Assembly (NCBI GenBank): GCA_038211615.1
Contig: JBBQVL010000005.1
Location: 29,193-93,192, forward strand
Length of the DNA: 64,000 bases
Reading direction: 5' to 3'
DNA from: DASWJZ01 sp038211615
GTDB lineage: Bacteria > Pseudomonadota > Alphaproteobacteria > Rhizobiales > Afifellaceae
Shown here: positions 9,492 to 16,061 of the stretch, in pieces
Position numbering within the stretch: position 1 is the first letter of the stretch
Layout: every line of letters begins with the position of its first letter
Translations under genes and position numbers: made by a program
The notes under the pieces: generated by a model
The model's database searches: none
What the model saw: the letters and a program-made list of their open reading frames with translations, nothing else
What the model was told of the DNA's origin: nothing

Positions 9492-10174
9492 GCGGCGCGC
9501 TCCTTGTCGGTTCCGCCTGCCGGCCGCAGCGCTGCCCGGTCGTAGGCGCGGACTGCCTTGATGAAGGCGCGGATGCGGACGGGATCCTTGCGGCCGGGAG
9601 CGCTTTCGACCCCCGACGATACGTCGACGCCCGGTGCGCGCGTCGCCTCGAGCGCCACGGTGACGTTCTTCGTCTTCAGGCCGCCGGAGAGGAACCACGG
9701 GCCGGGCCAGCGGAAACCCTCCAGCACCGACCAGTCGAAGGTGACGCCGTGGCCGCCCGGACGGGTGGCGTCGCGCGGCGGTTTCGCGTCGAGGAGCAGA
9801 CGGTCCGACCGGAACGCGGTGGCGGCCGAAAGGTCCGCCCGCGTCGCAACGCCGATCACCTTGATCAGCGGCAGCTTCACCAGCGTCCCGATCGAATCGA
9901 CCCGCGCCGGCGTTTCCCTGCCGTGCAACTGCAGAAGATCGGGCCGCAATGTCTCTGCGATGGCGCGCAGCAGCGAATCGTCGCCGTCGACGGTCAGGGC
10001 CACGATCCGCGCCTCCCCCCGCACGCGCTCGGCAAGCGCCGCGGCGCGCGCCAGCGGCACGTTGCGCGGGCTCGGCGGAAACAGCACGAATCCGACGAAA
10101 TCCGCTCCCGCCTCAAGCGCGGCGTCAACGCTCTCCTCGTCGGAAAGCCCGCAGATTTTGACCTCTGTCGGCAT
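9488..10174 (-). CDS. trpF: Phosphoribosylanthranilate isomerase
   Basis: Third step of tryptophan synthesis from chorismate. The 228-residue TIM-barrel protein starts MPTEVKICGLSDEESVDAAL (catalytic Cys in KICG) and shows DFVGFVLFPPSPRNV, LLQLHG, the catalytic Asp in LLLDAKPP, and SGGLKTKNV and DVSSGVES near the C-terminus. It is the promoter-proximal gene of the trpF-trpB pair, with overlapping stop and start codons. The upstream gap is shared with the divergent small gene at 10374. Confidence 0.96.
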   Translation of the reverse strand: MPTEVKICGLSDEESVDAALEAGADFVGFVLFPPSPRNVPLARAAALAERVRGEARIVALTVDGDDSLLRAIAETLRPDLLQLHGRETPARVDSIGTLVKLPLIKVIGVATRADLSAATAFRSDRLLLDAKPPRDATRPGGHGVTFDWSVLEGFRWPGPWFLSGGLKTKNVTVALEATRAPGVDVSSGVESAPGRKDPVRIRAFIKAVRAYDRAALRPAGGTDKERAA

Positions 10175-10226
10175 GCGCGCTCCCTCGCACGAAACCGCGC
10201 AAAAGTCGAATCGGGAAGCCGGCGAT

Positions 10227-10251
10227 GGAACCGGAGCGGCGCTTATTTGTT
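10227..10251 (+). promoter_or_regulatory. Candidate EcfG (general stress response) promoter
   Basis: GGAAC at 10227-10231, 16 bases, then TGTT at 10248-10251. The known alphaproteobacterial EcfG consensus is GGAAC-N16/17-cGTT, so only the first base of the -10 element differs. It points at the small gene at 10374 and would give a leader of roughly 115 nt. Confidence 0.55.
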
Positions 10252-10373
10252 ACTAGCTGGACTTTCCGACGAAACAATCGACGCGGTGGAAGAAACCAAT
10301 TCGCGGCAGACGCGCCGTGAAGCTGAAATGCTCGTGCCTGATAAAGCCGACATCGAATTTCGGGGGACGTGCC

Positions 10374-10481
10374 ATGACCAAGAAGACAAGCGTCGCAAAA
10401 TACCTGGCGATCCGGATCGCGGCCTTCGTAGGCCTCACCGCCGCCTCGACCGCCGTCATGGCGCTCCCCTATATCGCCTAA
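10374..10481 (+). CDS. 35-residue hydrophobic small protein
   Basis: ATG at 10374 behind CGGGGGA, TAA at 10481. The product has a basic N-terminus (MTKKTSVAKYLAIR) followed by a hydrophobic stretch (IAAFVGLTAASTAVMALP) and could span the inner membrane once or be a short secreted peptide. No family is recognised. It is supported by an EcfG-like promoter upstream and a strong Rho-independent terminator 33 bases behind the stop, which together define a transcript of about 290 nt. The RNA itself, rather than the peptide, could be the product. Confidence 0.55.
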   Translation: MTKKTSVAKYLAIRIAAFVGLTAASTAVMALPYIA

Positions 10482-10513
10482 CCACCCACTAACGACCTCC
10501 AGTCCAAGTGGGA

Positions 10514-10548
10514 CGGCGGAGCGGCAACGCTCCGCCGTTTTGGTTTTT
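10514..10548 (+). terminator. Strong Rho-independent terminator
   Basis: CGGCGGAGCG-GCAA-CGCTCCGCCG is a perfect 10-bp stem closed by a GNRA tetraloop, followed by TTTTGGTTTTT. The T-run lies only on the plus-strand side, so it ends the small-gene transcript and not the convergent asparagine-synthetase-like gene. Confidence 0.9.
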
Positions 10549-10593
10549 GTGGGGTCTTGAGCCGCGTGGCCTCATGTACCCTCCGGGCCGGCT

Positions 10594-12531
10594 CTACTGG
10601 TTTGATCCCGAAGCCTTGCGCACGAAATGGCCGGCCGCGACGCCGCGCAGCAAAGCCAGACGGTAGGCTTGCGTCACGTCCTCCCGCTCCCAGCCGGATG
10701 CCGGCCAGTTTTCGACAAGCCCCTTCATTCTGCCGACATCCAGCGTCGCTGCCGCTGGCGGGTGCGCCGCGATACGGTCCAGCTCGGCCGAGACTTCACC
10801 GCGCGCTGCGGTAAGGCCTTCGTGCCAGTCGGCGGCCTGGTAGCCTTTCTTCCGTTCCTCCAGCACGGCCCGCGGCAGCCGGTCGGCGAGCGCGCGCCTC
10901 GCGAGCGAGCGCTGCACGCCGTTTGACAGAAACTGTTCGGTCGGGAGGCTCAGGCAATACTCCACCAGCCGCTTGTCCGCCGTCGGGTCGCGCTGATCGA
11001 TGCCCCAGCCCGCCAGAATGCCCTTGTTGTAGTTTCCCGGATCGTTGCGGCGCAGCCCCCACATCCGCATCGCGAATCCGTCGCGCCACGGGCGGTAGGT
11101 GAAATCGAGGTCGCGTTCGCGCGCGGTCGCCTCGAGTTCCGCCAGCCGGTCAGGGTGAATGGCGGTGTATTTCAGGATTTCCTGCCTGTGGCCGCGCATG
11201 GTGTCGTTTGCCAATTGCCAAAGCCAGACCGGAGCGAACGGCCCGAAGGTCTTCGCCAGCGCGCCCCGCCAGCGCATGCCGGACCTAGCCACAAGCGCCG
11301 CCGCCGTGCGCCACAGTTTGACAATTCGTCCGGAGCGCAGCAGCTCCGGCAGCAGCTCCAACCCGTTATAGCTCATCGTCATGTTGCCCCTGGCGCCGGT
11401 CAGCATGACGGAAAGCCTTCGCTCGCGCGCTGCGCGGTCGATCGCCAGCCACCAGACCGAGTTGCAGAGATTGAGCGCCGGACGCTCGAAGAGAAAGAAC
11501 ATGCGATCGAGGTCATCGAGCGGCGAAGCATGGCTCGAGCGGATCAGCACATGCTCGATATTCGGATACATCGCGGCCGTTGCGGCAGCGTGCGGTCCCT
11601 CGTCGCCAAAGCGGTTGCGGCGCTCCGGTCCGTCGTAGCCGGCGCGCGGCACCGCGGTAAACGCAACTACCTTGCCGCCGCTCGGAGCGAGCAGGCGGGC
11701 CGCCGTCGCTGTCACGGACGCGCTGTCGAAGCCGCCGCTCAGATTTGTCCCGACCGCGCCGCCCGCGCCGCGCAAACAGGATTGCGTCGCGTGGTCGAGG
11801 TGATGGCGCAAGCCCGCGACGGCGTCGTCCACGCTGATGCGCGCGGAACCCGGGCGCGCCGGTTCCCAGTAGATCCGCGGGGAGACCCGTTCGCGGCTCA
11901 CCCTCACACAGTGCGCCGCCACGACGCGATCGATGCCCTTGAAATAGCTGCGCGGCCCCGTGTGCGGGATAAGGGTCACGAATTCCGCCACCGTCTGGTC
12001 GTCCGCCGCACGGGGAATCTCCGCAAGAGCGTGCAGCCCCTTCGGCATCGAGGCGAACGCAAAGAACCCGTCCCCCCGATGATAGTGCAAAGGCCGTTGG
12101 CCGCGGAAGTCACGCGCCAGCAGCAGCGTCCGGGCGCGCGCATCCCAGAGCGCGAAAGCGAAATCGCCGGCAAGACGGTCGAGCGCTGCCTCGCCCCAGC
12201 GCTCGAGGCTCGCGAGCAGCACTGCGGCGTCCGAGCGCTGCCGCCATTCTGCGGCCGGTGCGTTGCTGAAGTGCGCGATCAGCGCGTCGCGATTGTCGAG
12301 CCGCACGTCCGCGACGAGCACGAGCCGGCCGTCGCGGCTTTCCAGGGGCTGACGGTCGTCAGCGTCCTCGGGTAGCGTGCGGAAGAGCCGACGCCCCATC
12401 GCCAGCGTTCCGTCCGACCATTGCCGGCCATCGTCCGGTCCATAGAGCTGCTGCGCCGCCAGCATGCGCGCGCAGTCGCGAGCCGGATCAGGCTTTTCGT
12501 CGAAACGCCACAGCCCGGCGATCGCGCTCAC
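10594..12531 (-). CDS. Asparagine synthetase-like protein lacking the glutaminase cysteine (RiPP cyclase-like)
   Basis: A 645-residue protein with the two AsnB modules: an N-terminal Ntn-hydrolase-like domain (residues 1 to about 200) and an ATP-pyrophosphatase domain with the adenylating loop LSGGFDSAS near residue 269. Canonical glutamine-dependent AsnB needs Cys at position 2; here the protein begins MSAIAGLWRFD, so it cannot use that nucleophile for glutamine hydrolysis. The same loss is seen in asparagine-synthetase homologues that close macrolactams in lasso-peptide biosynthesis. Context supports a peptide-modifying role: a 56-codon gene with a leader-like motif lies just upstream on the same strand. 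No protease or RRE gene is adjacent. The molecular substrate is inferred, not shown. Confidence 0.75.
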   Translation of the reverse strand: MSAIAGLWRFDEKPDPARDCARMLAAQQLYGPDDGRQWSDGTLAMGRRLFRTLPEDADDRQPLESRDGRLVLVADVRLDNRDALIAHFSNAPAAEWRQRSDAAVLLASLERWGEAALDRLAGDFAFALWDARARTLLLARDFRGQRPLHYHRGDGFFAFASMPKGLHALAEIPRAADDQTVAEFVTLIPHTGPRSYFKGIDRVVAAHCVRVSRERVSPRIYWEPARPGSARISVDDAVAGLRHHLDHATQSCLRGAGGAVGTNLSGGFDSASVTATAARLLAPSGGKVVAFTAVPRAGYDGPERRNRFGDEGPHAAATAAMYPNIEHVLIRSSHASPLDDLDRMFFLFERPALNLCNSVWWLAIDRAARERRLSVMLTGARGNMTMSYNGLELLPELLRSGRIVKLWRTAAALVARSGMRWRGALAKTFGPFAPVWLWQLANDTMRGHRQEILKYTAIHPDRLAELEATARERDLDFTYRPWRDGFAMRMWGLRRNDPGNYNKGILAGWGIDQRDPTADKRLVEYCLSLPTEQFLSNGVQRSLARRALADRLPRAVLEERKKGYQAADWHEGLTAARGEVSAELDRIAAHPPAAATLDVGRMKGLVENWPASGWEREDVTQAYRLALLRGVAAGHFVRKASGSNQ

Positions 12532-12570
12532 AAGAGCTTCACGCCAAACGCGATTGAGGAGAACTGGCCC

Positions 12571-12592
12571 GCCGCAACAAACTACTTGCGGC
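12571..12592 (-). other. Intergenic hairpin between putative precursor and synthetase genes
   Basis: GCCGCAA and TTGCGGC form a 7-bp stem around an 8-nt loop, in the 120-nt gap between the peptide gene and the synthetase-like gene. There is no U-run on the minus strand. It could stabilise the upstream message or reduce read-through, as such hairpins do in some lasso-peptide operons. Confidence 0.45.
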
Positions 12593-12651
12593 AGTAAATG
12601 TCATCGAAGGAACAGCTCCGATATGCGCCGTCCATGCGGCTGACGAACTGT

Positions 12652-12822
12652 CTACGAGTTGCTCGAGAGAGCATCGCCGGAATTTATGGTGGCGGTTCGC
12701 GTGTCCCCCATGGTGCTCATGATCACCGTTGGCGTTTCCCACGTCTTTCGTGCAGGCGTGATTCCGGTGGGCAAGTCCTGGAGAGTTGCATCCGCCGGAA
12801 GTCGATCCGCAGACTTGCTCAT
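12652..12822 (-). CDS. Putative RiPP precursor peptide, 56 residues
   Basis: ATG 12822 with AAGGGGA eight bases upstream, TAG at 12652. The N-terminal part (about 34 residues) is charged and contains KTWETPTVI at residues 26-34. This resembles the Y/W-x-x-P-x-(L/V/I) leader motif bound by RRE domains in lasso-type and related systems. The remaining 22 residues are Ser/Thr/Asn/Asp/Gly-rich (for example GDTRTATINSGD), without cysteine. A Thr two residues before G39 fits a lasso leader end, but no Asp/Glu stands at ring positions 7-9, so a classical lasso ring is not supported. Same strand and 120 nt ahead of the asparagine-synthetase-like gene. Expression is unproven. Confidence 0.5.
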   Translation of the reverse strand: MSKSADRLPADATLQDLPTGITPARKTWETPTVIMSTMGDTRTATINSGDALSSNS

Positions 12823-12874
12823 GAGCGGCTTCCCCTTATCGTTCAGACGCGAACAGTCTGTCGCGAATCAACCG

Positions 12875-12904
12875 ATGATACACTTATTCGCACATGTATT
12901 TGAA
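12875..12904 (-). promoter_or_regulatory. Candidate promoter of the putative precursor gene
   Basis: On the minus strand TTCAAA (4/6 of the -35 consensus) is followed after 18 bases by TATCAT (5/6 of the -10 consensus). It lies about 53 nt ahead of the ATG at 12822, in a stretch clearly richer in A+T than its surroundings. Confidence 0.4.
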
Positions 12905-12953
12905 GCCGAATACTGGATCAGAATTGGATTATAACTAAGCCGGGGAAGTGAAT

Positions 12954-13733
12954 TCAGCCTTCGATCATCGCGGCGACCGCCGCGACAAGCCGTTCGATGT
13001 CCTCCGGCCGCGAGAGGCGGTGGTCGCCGTCGCGCACCAGCGTCAGCACCGCGTCGTCGAAGGCGAGACGCTCCATCAGCCGGGTTGCGTGCGACCAGGG
13101 CACCGACTCATCCCGCATGCCCTGGATCACATGCACCGGGCAGCCCGTCGCTATCGGCGCTTCGCCGAAGAGATGCTTTTCGCCGTCTTCGATCAACGCA
13201 AGAGTGTATAGGTCGGGCTCCGGTGAATAGTCGGAGGCCTCCGAGAGAAAGCCCTGCTTCTTCAGCTTCCGCCGCTCCGCCGTCGTGAACCTGTCCCACA
13301 TGAGGTCCTTCGTCATGTCGACGGCGGGGGCGAGCAGCACCATTCCGGTGAGGCGGTCTCCATCGCCGCGCTCGGCGAGCCGGCGGGCCAGAAGCAGCGC
13401 CAGCCAGCCGCCCATCGAGGAGCCGACGAGCACCTGCGGCCCGGACGTAAAGGCCCGGAAGACCGACTCCGCCTCCTCAAGCCAGCGCGAGATGGTGCCC
13501 TCCTCGCAGCGCCCGCCCGAGGCGCCGTGGCCGGAATAATCGAAGCGCGTGATGGCGCGGCCTTCCTCCGCCGCCCAGAGGTCGAGCGCCTCGGCCTTGC
13601 TGCCGCGCATGTCGGAGCGGAAGCCGCCGAGCCAGAAGATCCCGGGCGCCAAGCCGCCCCGCGCGAGCACGGCGATCTGCCGCGTCGCCTCGCCCTCGCC
13701 GACGCTCAGTTGTTTCAATCCCGCGCCGCTCAT
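12954..13733 (-). CDS. Alpha/beta hydrolase (ABHD10-like serine hydrolase)
   Basis: A 259-residue cytosolic hydrolase. The nucleophile elbow is GSSMGGW, the oxyanion region is around WLGGFRSDMRGSKA, and the catalytic His is in RDGDHRL near the C-terminus. FDYSGHGASGG is typical of the family. ATG 13733 is chosen; the open frame upstream would overlap the divergent glycosyltransferase. ABHD10-like enzymes cleave thioesters or esters; the substrate here is unknown. Divergent from the glycosyltransferase with a 46-bp gap. Confidence 0.82.
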   Translation of the reverse strand: MSGAGLKQLSVGEGEATRQIAVLARGGLAPGIFWLGGFRSDMRGSKAEALDLWAAEEGRAITRFDYSGHGASGGRCEEGTISRWLEEAESVFRAFTSGPQVLVGSSMGGWLALLLARRLAERGDGDRLTGMVLLAPAVDMTKDLMWDRFTTAERRKLKKQGFLSEASDYSPEPDLYTLALIEDGEKHLFGEAPIATGCPVHVIQGMRDESVPWSHATRLMERLAFDDAVLTLVRDGDHRLSRPEDIERLVAAVAAMIEG

Positions 13734-13779
13734 CCTATTGCTTCCGCCCCGAGAAACCCCGAGGTGCGGGAAGCGCCCG

Positions 13780-14961
13780 ATGCCGTCAAGTCCGCCGCGC
13801 CGCGCGCTGACCGTGCTGCAGATCGTCCCGTCGCTGGAGACGGGCGGCGCGGAGCGCACCACGATCGACATCGCTGCGGCACTTTCGGCGCGCGGCGACC
13901 GTGCGCTTGTGGCGAGCGAAGGGGGGCGGCTGGAGGCGGAGCTCGCGCAAGTCGGCGGGGTGCTGATCCGCATGCGGGCCGGGGCGAAGCATCCGCTTGT
14001 CATGGCGGCGAATGCGCTCAGCCTCGCGCGTCTCATCCGGCGCGAGAAGGTCGAGTTGGTGCACGCGCGGAGCCGCGCGCCCGCCTGGTCGGCGCTTGCC
14101 GCCTGCCGCGCCACCGGCGTGCCGTTCGTGACGACCTTCCACGGCGTCTACGCCGAGCAGAACTTTGCCAAGCGCCTCTACAATTCCGTCATGGTGCGCG
14201 GCGCGGCGGTGATCGCCAATTCGCGCTACACGGCGCGCCTCATCGCCGAACGCTACGGAATTCCGGCGGGACGGATCGAAATCATCCCGCGTGGCACCGA
14301 CCTTTCCCGCTTCGCCCCGAACGCGGTCGATGCAACCCGCCGCGCCGCGCTCAGCGCCCGCTGGGGGCTCTCCGCCGATGACCGCGTCGTCGTCAACCTG
14401 GCGCGGCTGACCGGCTGGAAGGGGCAGCGGGTGCTGATCGAGGCGGCCTCGCTTCCCCCGCTCGCCGGATCGGAGAACCTTGTCGTGGTGCTCGCAGGCG
14501 ATGCGCAGGGCCGCGACGAATACCGCGCCGAACTGGAGCGTCTGATCGATGACCGCGGGCTGCGCGGGCGCGTCCGCATCGTCGGGCATTGCGACGACCC
14601 GGAGGCGGCCTTTGCTTTGGCGAGCGTCGCCGTGATCGCCTCCACCGAGCCGGAAGCCTTCGGCCGCACCGCCGTCGAGGCGGCGGCGATGGGCGTCCCG
14701 GTCGTGGCGACGGCGCTCGGCGCGACCGCGGAGACGGTGCTCGTCCCGCCCGCCGTCAGCCCGGAGGGGCGGACCGGGTGGCTGGTGGCTCCGGGCGACC
14801 CCACGGGGCTGGCAGCGGCGGTCGGTGCGGCGCTGCGGCTCTCGCCCTCGGAGCGCGATCTTCTCGCCGGACGCGCCCGGCGGCATACAGAAGCCTTCGC
14901 CACGCCCGCGATGCAGGTCGCGACGCTCGCCCTTTACGATCGCCTGCTGAAGGACGGTTGA
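13780..14961 (+). CDS. GT4-family glycosyltransferase
   Basis: A 393-residue GT-B enzyme that transfers a sugar from a nucleotide donor to a lipid or glycan. The N-terminal Rossmann half begins LTVLQIVPSLETGGAERTT, with TTFHGVYAEQNFAKRLYN typical of envelope-glycan enzymes. The C-terminal donor domain has VVNLARLTGWKGQ and the E-x7-E motif in STEPEAFGRTAVEAAAMG. The acceptor is unknown. It lies alone ahead of infC; there is no polysaccharide cluster here, unlike at 55-61 kb. Confidence 0.85.
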   Translation: MPSSPPRRALTVLQIVPSLETGGAERTTIDIAAALSARGDRALVASEGGRLEAELAQVGGVLIRMRAGAKHPLVMAANALSLARLIRREKVELVHARSRAPAWSALAACRATGVPFVTTFHGVYAEQNFAKRLYNSVMVRGAAVIANSRYTARLIAERYGIPAGRIEIIPRGTDLSRFAPNAVDATRRAALSARWGLSADDRVVVNLARLTGWKGQRVLIEAASLPPLAGSENLVVVLAGDAQGRDEYRAELERLIDDRGLRGRVRIVGHCDDPEAAFALASVAVIASTEPEAFGRTAVEAAAMGVPVVATALGATAETVLVPPAVSPEGRTGWLVAPGDPTGLAAAVGAALRLSPSERDLLAGRARRHTEAFATPAMQVATLALYDRLLKDG

Positions 14962-15131
14962 TCCTCCCGCCGCAACCCCGCAGGGGAATGCAACAGCTTC
15001 TCGAAACGATAAACCGCCCGAGCGAGTTGACTCCTCCGGCGATTCGCCGGATTCTTCACTTTGCGGTGGCAGCCTTGGCTGGCGCCCCCTATGTCTACTA
15101 CCCATAAGCAATGACTTGAGGAGAATTGACC
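14962..15131 (+). promoter_or_regulatory. infC leader region with hairpin
   Basis: 170 bp between the glycosyltransferase stop and infC. It contains TTGACT near 15026 as a possible -35, but no clear -10. A TCCGGC-GATTC-GCCGGA hairpin lies at 15035-15051. The infC ribosome site GAGGAG is at 15118-15123. A 39-codon open frame from ATG 14988 to TAA 15107 has no recognisable similarity. The region may hold infC autoregulation, but nothing in it proves this. Confidence 0.35.
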
Positions 15132-15764
15132 ATTCGCCGTCCCTATCGTGCCGCCCCCACCGTCAAGGAGGGGCCCCGCATCAATGACGAGATCCGAATC
15201 CCGCAGGTTCAGCTTGTCGACACCGAAGGTCTCAATCGCGGCGTTGTCGACATTGAAGAGGCGCGGCAGCTTGCCGACGAAGCAGGCCTCGATCTCGTGG
15301 AAATCTCCCCGAATTCCCAGCCGCCGGTCGTGAAGATCCTCGACTACGGCAAATACAAGTTTCAGGCCCAGAAGAAGGCCAACGAGGCGCGCAAGAAGCA
15401 GAAGACCGTCGAGGTCAAGGAGATCAAGATGCGCCCGAGCATCGATGTCCACGACTACGACACCAAGATGAAGGCGGCGCGCCGCTTCCTCGACGAAGGC
15501 GACAAGGTGAAGATGACGCTGCGCTTCCGCGGTCGCGAGATGGCGCACCAGGAGCTCGGCCTGCAGCTCCTCTTCCGCGTGCGCGACGATCTGACGAGCG
15601 AGGCGAAGGTGGAATCGGAGCCGCGCCTGGAAGGCCGGCAGATGATCATGATCCTGGCGCCGACGCTGAAGACCGGCAGCCGACCGCAGCCGGCCGCGCC
15701 CGCGCCGGCAGCACCCGCGCCGGCCGTCGCCGCGCCGGCTGTCTCCACGACACCTGGCGCCTGA
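15132..15764 (+). CDS. infC: Translation initiation factor IF-3
   Basis: Binds the 30S subunit and checks start-codon/initiator pairing. The 210-residue product shows RINDEIRIPQVQLVD, DLVEISPNSQPPVVKILDYG (linker region), KMRPSIDVHDYDTK and the C-terminal MTLRFRGREMAHQELG. GAGGAG (15118-15123) is 8 nt ahead of an in-frame ATT at 15132 but only 2 nt ahead of a TTG at 15126, so ATT is the better start. AUU is the classical autoregulatory start codon of E. coli infC. The C-terminus carries an Ala/Pro-rich tail of about 35 residues beyond the usual end. Confidence 0.95.
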   Translation: MRRPYRAAPTVKEGPRINDEIRIPQVQLVDTEGLNRGVVDIEEARQLADEAGLDLVEISPNSQPPVVKILDYGKYKFQAQKKANEARKKQKTVEVKEIKMRPSIDVHDYDTKMKAARRFLDEGDKVKMTLRFRGREMAHQELGLQLLFRVRDDLTSEAKVESEPRLEGRQMIMILAPTLKTGSRPQPAAPAPAAPAPAVAAPAVSTTPGA

Positions 15765-15775
15765 GGCCCGTCTCG

Positions 15776-15797
15776 GCGGGTGCATCCGCGCCCGCCG
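15776..15797 (+). terminator. GC-rich hairpin after infC
   Basis: GGCGGGTGC-ATCC-GCGCCCGCC forms a 9-bp stem (one G-U pair) 12 nt after the infC stop. No T-run follows, so termination would need help. Confidence 0.4.
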
Positions 15798-15806
15798 CCT
15801 GCGGCT

Positions 15807-15835
15807 TGATCTTGCCGACCCGATTGAACTAGGGT
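15807..15835 (+). promoter_or_regulatory. Candidate tRNA-His promoter
   Basis: TTGATC, 17 bases, CTAGGG, ending 27 nt before the mature tRNA 5' end. The element matches the alphaproteobacterial housekeeping pattern (CTTG...; -10 beginning CTA) reasonably well. Confidence 0.4.
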
Positions 15836-15862
15836 CCGGCCGTTCCGATTGGCGGGATCTGT

Positions 15863-15939
15863 GCAGCCGTAGCTCAGCTGGTTAGAGCGCCGGATTGTGG
15901 ATCCGGAGGTCCTCGGTTCGATCCCGAGCGGCTGTACCA
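15863..15939 (+). tRNA. tRNA-His (GTG anticodon)
   Basis: A 77-nt cloverleaf with encoded CCA at 15937-15939. The acceptor stem GCAGCCG pairs with CGGCTGT (G1-U72 wobble), D-arm AGCTCAGCTGGTTAGAGC, anticodon loop TTGTGGA with GTG at 15897-15899, T-arm with GGTTCGATCC. The base before G1 is T and the discriminator is A73. The extra G-1 and C73 that mark tRNA-His in most bacteria are therefore absent, which is the known alphaproteobacterial form. Confidence 0.97.
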
Positions 15940-16061
15940 TCCCGCCATCGGAGAATCACCGCCGTCTCGCCAGGTCACGCCTGCGGCATTGGCCCGCGCG
16001 GGCGGAACCTCGTCCGTGCCGGGGAATTTCCCTTTGCTGTCGAGGTATTTCCAGGCCAACC

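Noticed and set aside
12539..12742. A 67-codon minus-strand frame overlapping the putative precursor gene
   Set aside because: It is in a different frame, has no ribosome site and its text (HEHHGGHANRHHKF) looks like an out-of-frame reading; the 56-codon frame has the better start signals.
12652..12822. Classical lasso-peptide precursor
   Set aside because: The leader motif and a Thr at -2 of G39 fit, but no Asp/Glu occurs at ring position 7-9 and no B1/B2 protein is encoded nearby, so only a general RiPP-like call is made.
14988..15107. 39-codon ORF upstream of infC
   Set aside because: It has a GGGGA ribosome-like site but no recognisable similarity or regulatory codon pattern; left as part of the infC leader.
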